Source: AP-15 sp963735445 (GTDB lineage Bacteria; Pseudomonadota; Alphaproteobacteria; ATCC43930; CGMCC-115725). From it: a stretch of DNA of 64,000 nt. This document shows positions 8,034 through 18,827 of the stretch, one piece after another. Both the position numbers and the translations under genes were made by a program. Location of the stretch: contig CAVTLC010000011.1 in NCBI GenBank assembly GCA_963735445.1, positions 1 to 64,000 of the forward strand. The letters are read 5' to 3'. Every line of letters begins with the position of its first letter. The stretch's first letter is position 1. The notes under the pieces were generated by a model. It saw only the letters and a list, made by a program, of their open reading frames with translations. It was not told the DNA's origin and did not search any database.

Positions 8034-11000
8034 ATGACCCATTTTCTCGACTATCTCGCCGATCGCGTCGTCTTATGCGACGGCGCGATGGGGACCCAGG
8101 TGCAGGCGCGCCAGCTCGATATCGAGCGCGATTTTCTGGGCAACGAAAACTGCACCGAGATCGTGTGTCAGAGCCGCCCCGATCTGATCCGCGAGATCCA
8201 CCGCGGCTATCTCGCCGCCGGCTGCGATGCGATCCAGACCAACAGCTTTGGCGGCTCGCCGATTACCTTGGGCGAGTTCGGTCTCGCCGACCGCGCCTTC
8301 GCGCTGAACCGACTGTCCGCCGAGATCGCCCGCGAAGCGGTGGCCGAATTCGCTAATGACGGCCGCACCCGCTTTGTCCTGGGCTCGGTCGGGCCGGGGA
8401 CGCGCCTGCCGTCGCTCGGCCATGTCGCCTACCAGGAACTCGAAGACGCGCTGGCGATCCAGTGCGCCGGGCTGATCGCCGGCGGGGTCGACGGCATCCT
8501 GATCGAGACCTGCCAGGACCCGCTGCAGATCAAGGCCGCGGTCAACGGCGCCAAACGGGCGCGCGAAGACGCCCGGAGCGATACGCCGATCCTGGTTCAA
8601 GTCACGATCGAGACCACCGGCAGCCTGCTGGTCGGCGCCGACATCGCGGCCGCGGCGACGATCGTCGAGGCGCTCGATGTGCCGGTCATCGGTCTCAATT
8701 GCGCCACCGGACCGCGCGAGATGGCCGAGCACGTCAAATGGCTCGGCGAGAACTGGCCGGGCTCTATCTCGGTGCAGCCCAATGCCGGGCTCCCCGAGCT
8801 GGTGGCGGGCCATGCCCATTACCCGCTCGGGGCGGCCGAATTGGCGCAATGGCTCGAGCGCTTTGTCGTCGAAGACGGCGTCAACATGATCGGCGGCTGC
8901 TGCGGCACCGATGTCGCGCATATCGCGGCGCTCGACGCGATGCTGCGTCGCATCGGACGCGCCGGTGGAGATGGGCGGACCCGGCCGGCGCCGCGCTCGC
9001 GTCAGCCGATTTGGACGCCATCGCTCGCCTCGCTCTACGGCCAAGTTCCGCTGCGCCAGGAGAACGCGTGGCTGTCGATCGGCGAACGCTGCAACGCCAA
9101 CGGCTCGCGCAAATTCCGCCAATTACAGGAGGCGGGGGATTGGGACGGCTGTGTCGAGATGGCGCGCGAGCAGGTCAAGGAAGGCTCGCACACGCTCGAT
9201 TTATGCACGGCCTTTGTCGGCCGCGACGAGGTCGCCGATATCAGCGAGGCGGTGATCCGGATGCGCGGTGCGGTCAACGCGCCGCTCGTTATCAACTCGA
9301 CCGAATATCCGGTGCTCGAAGCGGCGCTCAAGCTTTACGGCGGCAAGCCGATCATCAATTCGATCAATTTCGAGGATGGCGAGGAGGCTGCCGCCCGGCG
9401 GCTGGGCCTCGCGCGGCGGTTTGGCGCCGCGGTGATCGCCTTGACCATCGACGAGACCGGCATGGCGAAGGACGCCGAGCACAAGCTCGCGATCGCCCGC
9501 CGGCTTTACGATTTCGCCTGCAACCAGCACGGCCTGTCGCCGGCCGATCTGCTGTTCGACCCGCTGACCTTTACGATCTGCACCGGCAACGAGGACGACC
9601 GCCGCCTCGGCCTCAATACGCTCGACGCGATCGAGAAGATTGCCGAGGCGATGCCCGAGTGTCAGATCATCCTCGGCTTGTCGAACATCTCGTTCGGGCT
9701 CAACCCGCCGGCGCGGCAGATCCTGAACTCGGTGTTTCTCGACCATGCGCTGCGCCGCGGGCTGACCGGCGCGATCGTGCATTTCTCGCGGATCGTGCCA
9801 TTGCATCGCATCCCTCCCGAGGAGGCGAGGATCGCCGAAGATCTGATCTTCGACCGCCGCCCCGATGGACCAAATGGCGGCTACGACCCGCTGCAGGCGT
9901 TTATCGCGCTCTTTGAAAACCGCACCGCCGAAAAGGCCGAGAAAAAGGCTCGCCCCGAAAAGCTTGAGGACCGGCTGGCGCAGCGCATCGTCGATGGCGA
10001 CCGCCAGGGTCTCGAGGCCGATCTCGATCTCGCGATGGAACAGTGGAAGCCGCTCGACATCATCAACGAGATCCTGCTGTCGGGCATGAAAACCGTCGGC
10101 GAGCTGTTTGGCGCCGGCAAGATGCAGCTGCCGTTTGTGCTGCAATCGGCCGAGACGATGAAGACCGCGGTGCGCTTTCTCGAACCGCATATGGAGCGGG
10201 TCGCCGGCCAGGAAAAAGGCACCGTCGTGCTGGCAACGGTCCGCGGCGACGTCCATGACATCGGCAAGAACCTGGTCGACATCATCCTGACCAATAACGG
10301 CTATCGGGTCATCAATCTCGGCATCAAGCAGCCGATCGGCGCGATCCTCGAAGCCGCGGTGCAGCACCGCGCCCATGCGGTCGGCATGTCGGGGCTATTG
10401 GTCAAATCGACCGTGGTCATGCGCGAGAACCTCGAAGAGATGAGCCGGCAGGGTCTCGATGTGCCGGTGATGCTCGGCGGCGCCGCGCTGACCCGGCGCT
10501 ATGTCGAGGAGGATTGCGTCAAGGCCTATGCCGCCGGCCGCGTTGCCTATGCCCGCGACGCCTTTGACGGCCTGGCACTGATGGACAAGATCGTGACCGG
10601 CGATTTCGACGCCCATCTCGCCGCGATCCATGCGCGCAACGAGGGCCGCACGACAAAGCCGTCACGCAAGCTCGGCCGCGCCGCCGATGCCCGGCCGTTG
10701 CGCCCGCTCGATCTCGACGAAATCCGGCTGCGCCGCGCCGAATTGACCCGCAATGTCCCGGTGCCGCAGCCGCCGTTCTGGGGCGCGCGCGCGATCACCC
10801 GACTGTCGCCAAAAGCGGTGGTCCCCTATCTCAACGAGCGCATGCTCTACCAATTCCAATGGGGCTATCGAAAGGACGGCAAGTCGCTGGCGGAGTACCG
10901 CGAATGGGCCAAAGACGAGCTCCGCCCGGTGTTGGCGCGGATGCTCGACATCGCGATCCGCGAGGAAATTCTGGCGCCGCAGGCGGCCTATGGCTATTGG

Positions 11001-11553
11001 CCGTGCGCCGCCGAGGGCAATGATGTGATCCTGTTCGCCGAGGATCAGCGCCGCGAGATCGCCCGCTTCTCGTTCCCGCGCCAGAACAAGGAGGGCGGGC
11101 TGTGCGTCGCCGATTTCTTCCGCGATGTCGATGCCGGCGAGCGCGACGTGATCGGGCTGCAGGTCGTGACGATGGGGCGCCGCGCCTCCGAGGCCGCGCG
11201 CGAGTGGTTCGCCGACAACCGCTATCAGGACTACCTCTATTTGCACGGGCTGTCGGTCGAGATGGCCGAGGCCTTGGCCGAATACCTGCACCGGCGCATC
11301 CGCGGCGAGTTGGGCTTTGCCGCCGAGGAGGCCCGCGACACCGAGGCAATGCTGAACCAAGGCTATCGCGGCAGCCGCTATTCTTTCGGCTATCCGGCCT
11401 GTCCCAACCTCGCCGACCAGCGCCAGCTGCTCGAATTGCTGCAGGCCGCAGGAGATCGGCATCACGCTCTCCGAAGAAGACCAGCTCGACCCCGAGCAAT
11501 CGACCTCGGCGATCGTCGTCCATCACCCCCAGGCCAAATATTTTACGGTCTGA
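8034..11553 (+). CDS. metH: Cobalamin-dependent methionine synthase (frameshift near the C-terminus)
   Basis: Transfers a methyl group from 5-methyl-THF through cob(I)alamin to homocysteine. The homocysteine domain carries the zinc motif GGCCGTD near residue 287. The pterin-binding domain follows (about 345-620), then the helical cap and the B12-binding domain with DVHDIGKN (His741 is the cobalt ligand). The SAM-binding activation domain comes last. The annotated frame runs to 11642, but its last 60 or so residues are out of frame: from 11452 the other frame encodes EIGITLSEEDQLDPEQST and ends in KYFTV at 11553, the normal MetH ending. One extra base around 11449-11452 explains this. With it removed the protein is about 1,172 residues. 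Confidence 0.92.
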
Positions 11554-11576
11554 GCTCGCTGGGTCCGGGAGTGCCG

Positions 11577-11598
11577 AATTCCCGTTGTATCGGGAATT
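11577..11598 (+). terminator. Hairpin after metH
   Basis: Perfect 8-bp stem AATTCCCG/CGGGAATT with loop TTGTAT, 24 bases after the corrected metH stop. There is no clear T-run, so it may act as a 3' stabilising hairpin or as one unit of the GGGAATT-rich repeat that continues to 11745. Confidence 0.4.
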
Positions 11599-11745
11599 TA
11601 CCGGGAAATTTTCTGCCAAATTGCCTAAATATGCAAGTATAATCAATATGTTACGGCTAATTCTGTGGTTGCCTAACCGGGAATTCGCGCGGGTGTAGAC
11701 GGGAATTCGGATGACGGAACCGGGAATAGCCGAATTCTCATTCTG
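11577..11745. repeat. Cluster of GGGAATT/AATTCCC motifs
   Basis: Within about 170 bases the heptamer GGGAATT or its close variants recurs about six times in both orientations (for example near 11577, 11592, 11601, 11680, 11700 and 11729). It is locally AT-rich against the GC-rich background. No gene covers it, and the rest of 11746-11982 is empty apart from the leader of the next gene. It looks like an intergenic repeat element of unknown function. Confidence 0.4.
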
Positions 11746-11982
11746 TTGCCGACCAAAGCCGCGCGGCCACTCAGTTTGTAACCCTGGATTGCGGCGATCT
11801 TGAGGATGCCGCTCCCTCGGCCATCGCGCTTAATAACCAAAAGAGAAAATAACCCGCCCGCAATTATCCGATTTCTCTATCTCGCCCGGATCGTCTAATT
11901 TCCGCGGCGGGCGCCCGCCCCGCTGCTCGGCAGCCGCGTCTTGCTTGCCGGCAGTGCAAATCAGCAAAAGATCGGGAGAAGA

Positions 11983-12971
11983 ATGAAATCATCACGCAAA
12001 CTATTGCCGGCCGCTGCCGGCCTGGTTTTTGCCGCCCTCGTCGCACCAGCCTTTGCCGATGGCGGCGGCAACGGCGGCAGCGGCACATGCGCCAGTCTGC
12101 CGGGTTGGAGTCAGCTGAGACAACAATTAGTCGCGGCTATCGGCCCGTCAAATGGCGGTCTCGGCTTCAACATGTGGGCGACGATCGTCGCCAATGACGG
12201 CACCGTCTGCGCCGTCGCCTTTTCCGGCAGCAAATACACCGACCAATGGCTCGGCAGCCGTGTCATTTCGGCGCAAAAGGCCAACACCGCCAACGATTTC
12301 AGCCTGAGCAAAGGCGCCCCGCCCTCATTCAGCAGCTTGCAGAGCAGCGGCCTCGCACTGTCGACTGCAAATCTCTATTCGGCGGTGCAGCCGGGCGGCA
12401 GCCTTTACGGTCTGCAGCACAGCAATCCGGTCGATCCGGAAGTCGCCTATCAAGGCAATGCGCAGCTCTACGGTACGCCGAACGATCCGTTGGTTGGCCA
12501 GAAGGTAGGTGGGGTCAACGTGTTTGGCGGCGGCCTCGCCCTCTACGCGAGGGGCGACGTCAAGGTCGGCGGGGTCGGGGTCAGCGGCGACCAATCCTGC
12601 ACCGACCATTTCGTGGCATGGCATTTCCGCAACAAGTCTGAAGCTCGATTATCTTGAGCGGCGTTGGTGGCGTCAGCGGTGACACCCAGCGTCCCGACAA
12701 CATCATCTTCGACATCAAGACGACGGCCAATGGCGGTCTCTTGAACCCGAATGGAATGTTGAGCACCAGCGGCAGCGGTTACGGTCACCCGGATTGCGTC
12801 AACACCGCCGACCCGAAGACCCTGCCGCAAGTGGATCCCCTGAACCCAGCCCGCGACGGAGGCGCCGCCCGCGCCTCCGAATTCTCTCCGTCGCTGGTCA
12901 GCGCCCATTCGGCCTCAACCGGTGGAGATCGGCCTCGGCCCAGCACGCCTGAATCTCGAGCAACGACCTAG
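11983..12971 (+). CDS. Secreted GlcG/HbpS (DUF336)-like protein, frameshifted as sequenced
   Basis: Starts with a clear Sec signal peptide (basic n-region, hydrophobic core, cleavage around APAFA-DG at residue 26). The mature part resembles GlcG/HbpS heme-binding-type proteins, with WATIVANDGTVCAV, SRVISAQKANTAN and AYQGNAQLYG blocks. The first frame stops at 12657. The conserved continuation (GDTQRPDNIIFDI, then GYGHPDC) lies in another frame ending at 12971. Two single-base insertions between 12634 and 12656 would join the halves with RNKLKLDYL between them. GGGAGAAG precedes the ATG. The last 40 codons look non-native, so the true end may be near 12845. The ligand is unknown. Confidence 0.6.
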
Positions 12972-12986
12972 CGTGGCCGGCGCGGG

Positions 12987-15900
12987 CTACTCCTCGAGAT
13001 CGTCGAGCCAGTGCTTTTCGAGCTGGTCAAAGTCGCGTGGCTGCAGGATGTCGGCGATCGTCGCCAAGATGTCGGAGACGCGGTGGGCGAAATCCTGCAT
13101 CAGCTTGAATTGCTTGAGATCGGTTTCGCCAAGGACGCCGAGGCCATGCGGTTTGACCAGAGTTTCGATTTCTTCGTATCGCTCTTTCCAGTAAATCGCA
13201 TGCTTAACCCGCTCGACCGCGGAGGAGATGTTGGCGCTCGGCAGCGTGAAAGCTCTAATGCGTTCATCGAATAGAGCGGCATCCGCGCGGTTGTTGCGCC
13301 AGATCTCGAACAGTTCGAACATGCAATAGGGCGACTTTAGGTATTTTTCGCTCAGCACGATAAAGACACGGTCGGCGCGGCCAATTCGCTGCATAAATTT
13401 CGAGATCGAATCGCCCAATCCGACGGCGGTCTTGTCGCGAAGCACACGCACGCCGCGCGCCTCGGCCGCCGCACAAAGTCGATCGACAACCGCTTGCGTC
13501 GGTTCTTCCCAGGCATAGGACACGCAATATTCGCGGCCGGGCATCGGCTCCTGCGAGAATTGCATCGGTGGCGGTTTCGCTTCCGCCGGCTGCTCGCGCT
13601 CGATCGCTGCGGGGTGCCCCGAGGCAGCACTGGTCGTAATCTTGACCGGCTTTGACCCGGCGCGCTCGCTCTCTTCTTGGATCATTTCACTCAACCGCTG
13701 TAGCAGTGCCGATCGCCTGCCCGCGCTGGGTTTGCACCCGTATCCGGCCGCGCCACAGATCGTCCATCTGCTGCTCGACCAGAACCCGGCTGCCGGTCGT
13801 CTTTTCATAAGCGCAGAGGCCGTCCTTCCAATAAAGCGCGGTGATGCCGGCCTCCGATCCGACGCGCGAAATCACACTGCGCACAATGCCGGAGTGCAGC
13901 AGGGAATACTCGAACTCGGCGGTCTCTGCCGGTAGGTCTCGGTCCCACATCGCGTCGATCTGGTCCTCGACCGCCGACGCGCTCGGGCAGCAGATCGGGC
14001 GCGATGTATTCGTTTTCGTCCTCGTTGTCTGACCTGCCGATGCAGAAAGCAGATCCCGCACGACTGCATCATGCTCAGGAACAGGCGCTGCTCTTCGACG
14101 TCGTAATCCTGCCAGACCAGCAATTCCAGAAGCGACCGAGTAAATCGGCCGCCGAGGCGGCTCAGTTCCTTGTACGATTTATCGCGGTTGAAGACCGCGT
14201 AGATCGCGTCCAACGCCCAGCTCTGGTCCAGAACGATGCGGTCATCGAACAGACCGTCTCGATAAAAGGCCACCCCAGCATTGTGCAGATAATTCAAGAA
14301 ATGCTTGGTGGAGGCGACGCCGCCCTCTTCCTCGCATAGCTGTTGGAAGTGTTCGTTGGGTAATCGTGCGATACTGACGCTGCTCGACCGGCAATTTTGC
14401 GTCGGCATCGCGCAATTCTTCGAGCCGGCGCCTGACCCGAAACCGCGTCGCGCCGATCGTTACCACGCCCTCTTCATCGGTCAGCCAGCCAACCGCCTGG
14501 TTCAAGGCGTCATCGAGCGCTGGCCGGCCGCGATCGAGTCTTGGCGCTGTAATGGACGATTTTGCGAAACGGGAACTGCGACAATGCCTCGTCCGAAACC
14601 GGCGGCCGCACCGCCTCGTCTTCGGGCCGGTCGCAGCGGGTCTGCACGAGAATGATCGGGCTGCGGGTGGAGGCAGATGGCGGGCATAGTCGAGCCAATA
14701 GGCCAGCGGGTAGTCGCGAAGCCGTATTCCGTCGCGGATTTGCTCGCCCGAATTTTCTCTCTCGGGGGCCCAGACCAGCATAAAGATTGCCCGTGCCCGC
14801 ATAAACAGCGCATGAGCGCCGTGATAGATGTCCTGGCCGCCAAAGTCCCAGATCTGCAGCCGCGCGCTTTCCTGACCGTCTGACTTCCGGAGTGTCGCCG
14901 AAGTCACAGTGATGCCGTGGGTTGATGGTACGGTTTCGTCGAAATCTTCACCCCGCAGACGACGGCGGATTTGCGTCTTCCCGACATAGCCGTTCCCAAG
15001 CACCATCAGCTTCGCGTCGGGGACGACGACCCGGCCTGCCGCCAGATCGTCGAGATGGGCGCGTAGCGCATCGAGACAATCTCCAGAGGGGCTTTGCGAA
15101 AGGACCTCCGCCGGCACACCAGGCAGATGGGATTCGCCACAAGACAAGCCGGTTCAGGGACCGCTTGCCCCAAAAACCATCGGGCACGCGAGCCAACCGG
15201 CATCACGGAGCAATCAAGCGATTGCAATGCGCTCAGACCCGCCAGCGGCATCAGATCGCTGACCTGGGTGTTGGAGCAATCAAGCGATTGCAATGCGCTC
15301 AGACCCGCCAGCGGCATCAGATCGCTGACCTGGGTGTCGGAGCAATTAAGCGATTGCAATGCGCTCAGACCCGCCAGCGGCATCAGATCGCTGACCTGGG
15401 TGTGCGGAGCAAACAAGCGATTGCAATGCGCTCAGACCCGCCAGCGGCATCAGATCGCTGACCTGGGTGCTCTAGCAATTAAGCGATTGCAATGCGCTCA
15501 GACCCGCCAGCGGCATCAGATCGCTGACCTGGGTGCCCCAGCAAGTAAGCGATTGCAATGCGCTCAGACCCGCCAGCGGCATCAGATCGCTGACCTGGGT
15601 GTCGGAGCAATCAAGCGATTGCAATGCGCTCAGACCCGCCAGCGGCATCAGATCGCTGACCTGGGTGCTCCAGCAATTAAGCGATTGCAATGCGCTCAGA
15701 CCCGCCAGCGGCATCAGATCGCTGACCTGGGTGCGGGAGCAATCAAGCGATTGCAATGCGCTCAGACCCGCCAGCGGCATCAGATCGCTGACCTGGGTGT
15801 TGGAGCAATTAAGCGATTGCAATGCGCTGAGACCCGCCAGCGGCATCAGATCGCTGACCTGGGTGCCCGAGCAATCAAGCGATTGCAGGCCTTGCAATCG

Positions 15901-16213
15901 GGCCATGTCGCTCAGATCGGCGAAGCGGACCTCCTCTAACCGAGAGAGCGGAGAGTCCGGGCAACCTCGCCAGCTGGCCGATCTCGGATTGAACATCGTT
16001 TGGCGAGATGTCCTCGGCGGCTTCCTGCCACTCGCCCTCTTCATCGGTCATCCCGAAGCCGAGGTTCAATCGGCGCAAATGCGAGAGGTCGAACAATTCC
16101 TCCGGCAGACATGTCAGGCCGAGCCGCCCCAGATCGAGAAAGCCGGTTCGCTCCGCCGCCTCCTGCGCGATGCGCTGGCGCGCGATCTTCAGCCCGTCAC
16201 GTTCGTCCGCCAT
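12987..16213 (-). pseudogene. LRR-Roc-COR-TIR (ROCO) GTPase, multiply frameshifted
   Basis: Pieces in successive frames, read downward from the ATG at 16213, build one protein of about 1,060 residues. The N-terminal leucine-rich part (GLTCLPEELFDLSHLRRLNL) leads into ten near-identical 22-residue repeats. A LARVPDGFW/LPGVPAEVL linker precedes a Roc GTPase with P-loop GNGYVGKT (about 14976-15000), IWDFGGQ (about 14831-14855), QTRCD as G4 and SAK as G5. The COR domain follows (NEHFQQLCEEEGG, VLDQSWALDAIY), then a C-terminal TIR domain (about 13200-13545) with CVSYAWEE and the CMFELFEIW block carrying the likely NAD-cleaving Glu. At least eight frame changes, and a TAG in the repeats at 15472-15474, break it. 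TIR-ROCO proteins are candidate immune or cell-death switches. Confidence 0.8.
15211..15871 (-). repeat. Ten 66-bp tandem repeats encoding leucine-rich repeats
   Basis: Units begin at 15211, 15277, 15343, 15410, 15476, 15542, 15608, 15674, 15740 and 15806, with a degenerate eleventh from 15872. About 55 of 66 bases are identical in every unit. Variation is confined to the few bases encoding the positions around C-x-x-T in the 22-residue unit TQVSDLMPLAGLSALQSLxC. The unit starting at 15343 is 67 bp long and causes a frameshift. Each unit lacks stops on the opposite strand too, which creates long spurious reading frames there. The array belongs to the LRR domain of the ROCO gene. Confidence 0.9.
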
Positions 16214-16327
16214 AAACCAAAAGTGGCACTATTCGCCTTACATGGGAAGCGCCGGCGCGGCTGCGGGCACCCGACCTCGAACGTGTGGCGCGGCAAGGAT
16301 AATCGGCCAATCTTACTTTTGCGTCCT

Positions 16328-16383
16328 TCCCGGCGCAGGCCGGGACCCATCTCGGCCATAGGCACCGGCCTTCGCCGGTGTGG
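16328..16383. repeat. REP-like palindrome
   Basis: CCCGGCGCAGGCCGGGACCC is followed about 25 bases later by CACCGGCCTTCGCCGGTG, two adjacent GC-rich hairpins. This is the form of repetitive extragenic palindromes common in alphaproteobacteria. It lies upstream of the ROCO start, where it could also influence transcript ends. Confidence 0.5.
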
Positions 16384-16694
16384 TAGAGCTAGGAAACAGC
16401 CGGTCGCGCTGAGAATTGCAACAGGCCCGCATCCGAGGCGGGACATACTTGCTTGGAACCCTGCGCTCTATCGAGCGAAAGTCGATCCGAAATTACAGCA
16501 CGCGTAAGGCGCATGCAATCTGCCGCCCTGGTCATCCTGGGCGCATAGCCGTGGGGCTGAGGAGAGCGCGCTGACAAGGGAGTTGCACGGTCGCGCTACG
16601 CTCCTGCGCAGAGGCGGATTTGATCCGCCCTGCATCTACTTGATGGGGCGCGAGATCTGGTCGCCGGAAGTTTAGCGGATGCGAGCCACCCTTC

Positions 16695-16779
16695 CACCCC
16701 TTGCCCGGACCTGATCCGGGCATCCACGTCTTGCGGCGGCCACCTACGTGCGGGGGAACCGTGGATGGCCGGGTCACGC
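16695..16779. repeat. Palindromic repeat element, copy 1
   Basis: An 85-base unit starting CACCCCTTGCCCGG and ending GGGTCACGC, matched almost base for base at 16896-16982. It contains a short stem CCCGG/CCGGG and a longer stem in which CATCCACG pairs with CGTGGATG across about 30 bases. GATAGGTGGC follows it and occurs again before copy 2. It has the features of a mobile or amplified extragenic palindrome. Confidence 0.6.
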
Positions 16780-16895
16780 GGGTTGATAGGTGGCGGCGAG
16801 CGGGCTGACGGGCATCAGCGCGGCCGGTCCACCTGGCGAACCGTCGCACCGGCCACGGGGTTTTGATAGGTGGCCAACGGTGGCGGGCCACTTCC

Positions 16896-16982
16896 CACCC
16901 CTTGCCCGGACCTGATCCGGGCATCCACGTCTTGCGGCCGATCCACCTACGTGCGGGGGAGCTGTGGATGGCCGGGTCACGC
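16896..16982. repeat. Palindromic repeat element, copy 2
   Basis: An 87-base copy of the element at 16695-16779, differing mainly by small changes in the central loop and one stem. The two copies are in direct orientation about 115 bases apart, so they could recombine and delete the DNA between them. Confidence 0.6.
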
Positions 16983-17252
16983 CCGGTCACGGGGGTTTAA
17001 CGAGCGACAACATTTTCACGGAGGCGGCGGAGATGCTTCGCGCAGCCTTGCCCTTGGGCAGCGCTTGCGCGCGGCTCGCGGGTGCCGGTAATCGAATCGG
17101 CGATTTGCCGGTTTGTGGCATGTCGCGGAACTTTGGGGACTTCGAGGAGTCGGTGGTTGCCTTACTGGAAGGGGGTCGCGGGAGCGTCGACAGGACGGTA
17201 ACGAGAAATCAAGGTATTGGCGATTTGCTGTCGGATTGGAGGCAATCCGGCA

Positions 17253-18827
17253 ATGCTGCTGCCCGCGATCAAACGATGCATGTCGCTGCGGGTTCTGCTC
17301 GTCGTCATGATCGCTGCGCCGATCTTGCCGACCATCGTTCTCGCGCCAGTGACGCTGATGCGGTTGGGAAAGGATTGGCCTCAACTCGCGCCGCTCGGAG
17401 AGCTGGTCTTGATCGGGATCGGTGCGCGCATGCTGGGCGGTTTCGTCGCGCTGGCGGCGGCCGGTTGGCTGATCCACGCGACCAGGGCGGTCTCGCAGGC
17501 CGCGGCAGCGCTCGGAAAGGGTCAGTCGCCGCCGCGGACCGCCTGCGGAATTGCTGAAATCGATGCTGTCCTTCGCTCGATGGCGAGGGCGGCGCGTTCG
17601 CTCGAGCAGCGCTCGGAAGCGTATCAGAGGGCCGAGGCAGGCCGCCGCGAGAGTGAGGCGCGGTTACGCGACTTTGTCGAAAGCGGCTCGGATTGGTATT
17701 GGGAAACCGATGCGAGCCATCGGTTCACTTGGCACTCCGAGCATATCCGAGCTTTTGGCCAAGATCCGGCGACCCGGCTCGGCCGGGCCCGCTGGGAACT
17801 CGCATCATCTGCCGATCACGATCCCGACAAGTGGCGTGACCACATCGCGCTTTTGGAGCGGCACAGGCCCTTTCGCGATTTCCGCTACACGAGGAAGGTC
17901 GCCAATCAACCCGAGCAGACGGTCTCGATCAGCGGCCAGCCGTTCTTTGATCCCTCGGGTCGCTTTCTCGGCTATCGCGGAACGGCGCGCGACGTCAGCG
18001 ACGAGGTCCGAGCCGAGCAAAGCTTGCGCGAGGCGAAACTTCAAGCCGAGGCGGCAAACCTCGCCAAATCGCAGTTTCTCGCAAATATGAGCCATGAATT
18101 GCGCACGCCGCTTAACGCCATCATCGGTTTTTCGGAAATGCTGGCGCGCGGCATTGGCGCATCACTCGAACCCTGCCAACAGGAATATGTCGGTTACATC
18201 AGCCAGAGCGGAGCGCATTTGCTCGACATTATCAACGACGTCCTCGACCTCGCCAAAATCGATGCCGGGAGGTTCGAATTGGAAGAAGATTGGGGCATCG
18301 ATCTGAATTCGCTCGCCGATTGCTGTATCGCCCTCGTCAGTGAACAGGCGGCGACAGCCGGGCTCGATTTCCGCACCGAGATTGCAGCCGGGCTCCCCCA
18401 CCTCGTGGCGGACGAAACCCGACTGAAGCAGATCCTGCTGAACCTGCTCGGTAACGCCGTTAAGTTTACGGATCCCGGTGGCGCTGTGGTTCTCGCGATC
18501 CGCTGCTCTGTCGCTGGAGGCGTCGAGTTCGAGGTCAGAGACAGCGGCTCGGGAATGACCGCGGCGGAAATCGATCTCGCCGTCGAACCGTTCGGCCAGG
18601 TCGATAGCGGGCTCGCCCGACGACGTCAGGGAACCGGGCTTGGTCTGCCAATCGCGCGGCGATTGACCGAACTGCATGGCGGATCGTTCTCGATTTTTAG
18701 CGAAAAGGGGCTCGGCACAAGAGTGTTGGTGGCATTGCCCGCGGATCGGGTCATCGCACGGGAGGCGGCGGCACAAGGAACCACTATCGAGGCGGTCGAG
18801 CCGATATCTGTTGCAGCAGCCGGCTGA
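17253..18827 (+). CDS. PAS-domain membrane sensor histidine kinase
   Basis: A 524-residue orphan sensor kinase. Two membrane helices (about residues 10-35 and 50-75) have almost no periplasmic loop between them, then a short linker. A PAS domain follows at about 135-255 (DFVESGSDWYWETD, then FFDPSGRFLGYRGTARDVSD). The HisKA domain has the phospho-acceptor at His281 in MSHELRTPLNAIIGF. The HATPase domain has LLNLLGNAVKF, DSGSGM and GTGLGL. I chose the ATG at 17253 because GGAGG lies ten bases ahead. The ATG at 17280 is possible but would remove part of the membrane entry. No response regulator is adjacent, so the partner is unknown. The signal is probably cytoplasmic and read by the PAS domain. 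Confidence 0.88.
   Translation: MLLPAIKRCMSLRVLLVVMIAAPILPTIVLAPVTLMRLGKDWPQLAPLGELVLIGIGARMLGGFVALAAAGWLIHATRAVSQAAAALGKGQSPPRTACGIAEIDAVLRSMARAARSLEQRSEAYQRAEAGRRESEARLRDFVESGSDWYWETDASHRFTWHSEHIRAFGQDPATRLGRARWELASSADHDPDKWRDHIALLERHRPFRDFRYTRKVANQPEQTVSISGQPFFDPSGRFLGYRGTARDVSDEVRAEQSLREAKLQAEAANLAKSQFLANMSHELRTPLNAIIGFSEMLARGIGASLEPCQQEYVGYISQSGAHLLDIINDVLDLAKIDAGRFELEEDWGIDLNSLADCCIALVSEQAATAGLDFRTEIAAGLPHLVADETRLKQILLNLLGNAVKFTDPGGAVVLAIRCSVAGGVEFEVRDSGSGMTAAEIDLAVEPFGQVDSGLARRRQGTGLGLPIARRLTELHGGSFSIFSEKGLGTRVLVALPADRVIAREAAAQGTTIEAVEPISVAAAG

Larger units (their letters stand above)
16214..17252. other. Intergenic kilobase with palindromic repeats, no gene
   Basis: Between the ROCO start and the histidine kinase there is no convincing reading frame. 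The region holds a long duplicated palindromic element (16695-16779 and 16896-16982) and a further inverted repeat at about 16328-16383. Short reading frames here translate the repeats (for example KTWMPGSGPGKGW on the minus strand) and are not proteins. Confidence 0.6.

Noticed and set aside
8462..9916. A 484-codon plus-strand frame inside metH
   Set aside because: It is an Arg-rich shadow of the MetH coding frame and has no ribosome binding site; MetH motifs run continuously in the other frame.
15094..16507. Long open frames on the plus strand through the LRR array
   Set aside because: They arise because each 66-bp repeat lacks stops on the opposite strand. They read as repeated low-complexity peptide and have no start signals; the minus strand holds the LRR code.
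16690..16990. CRISPR-like repeats
   Set aside because: Only two copies, far longer than CRISPR repeats, palindromic, with no series of unique equal spacers and no cas genes.
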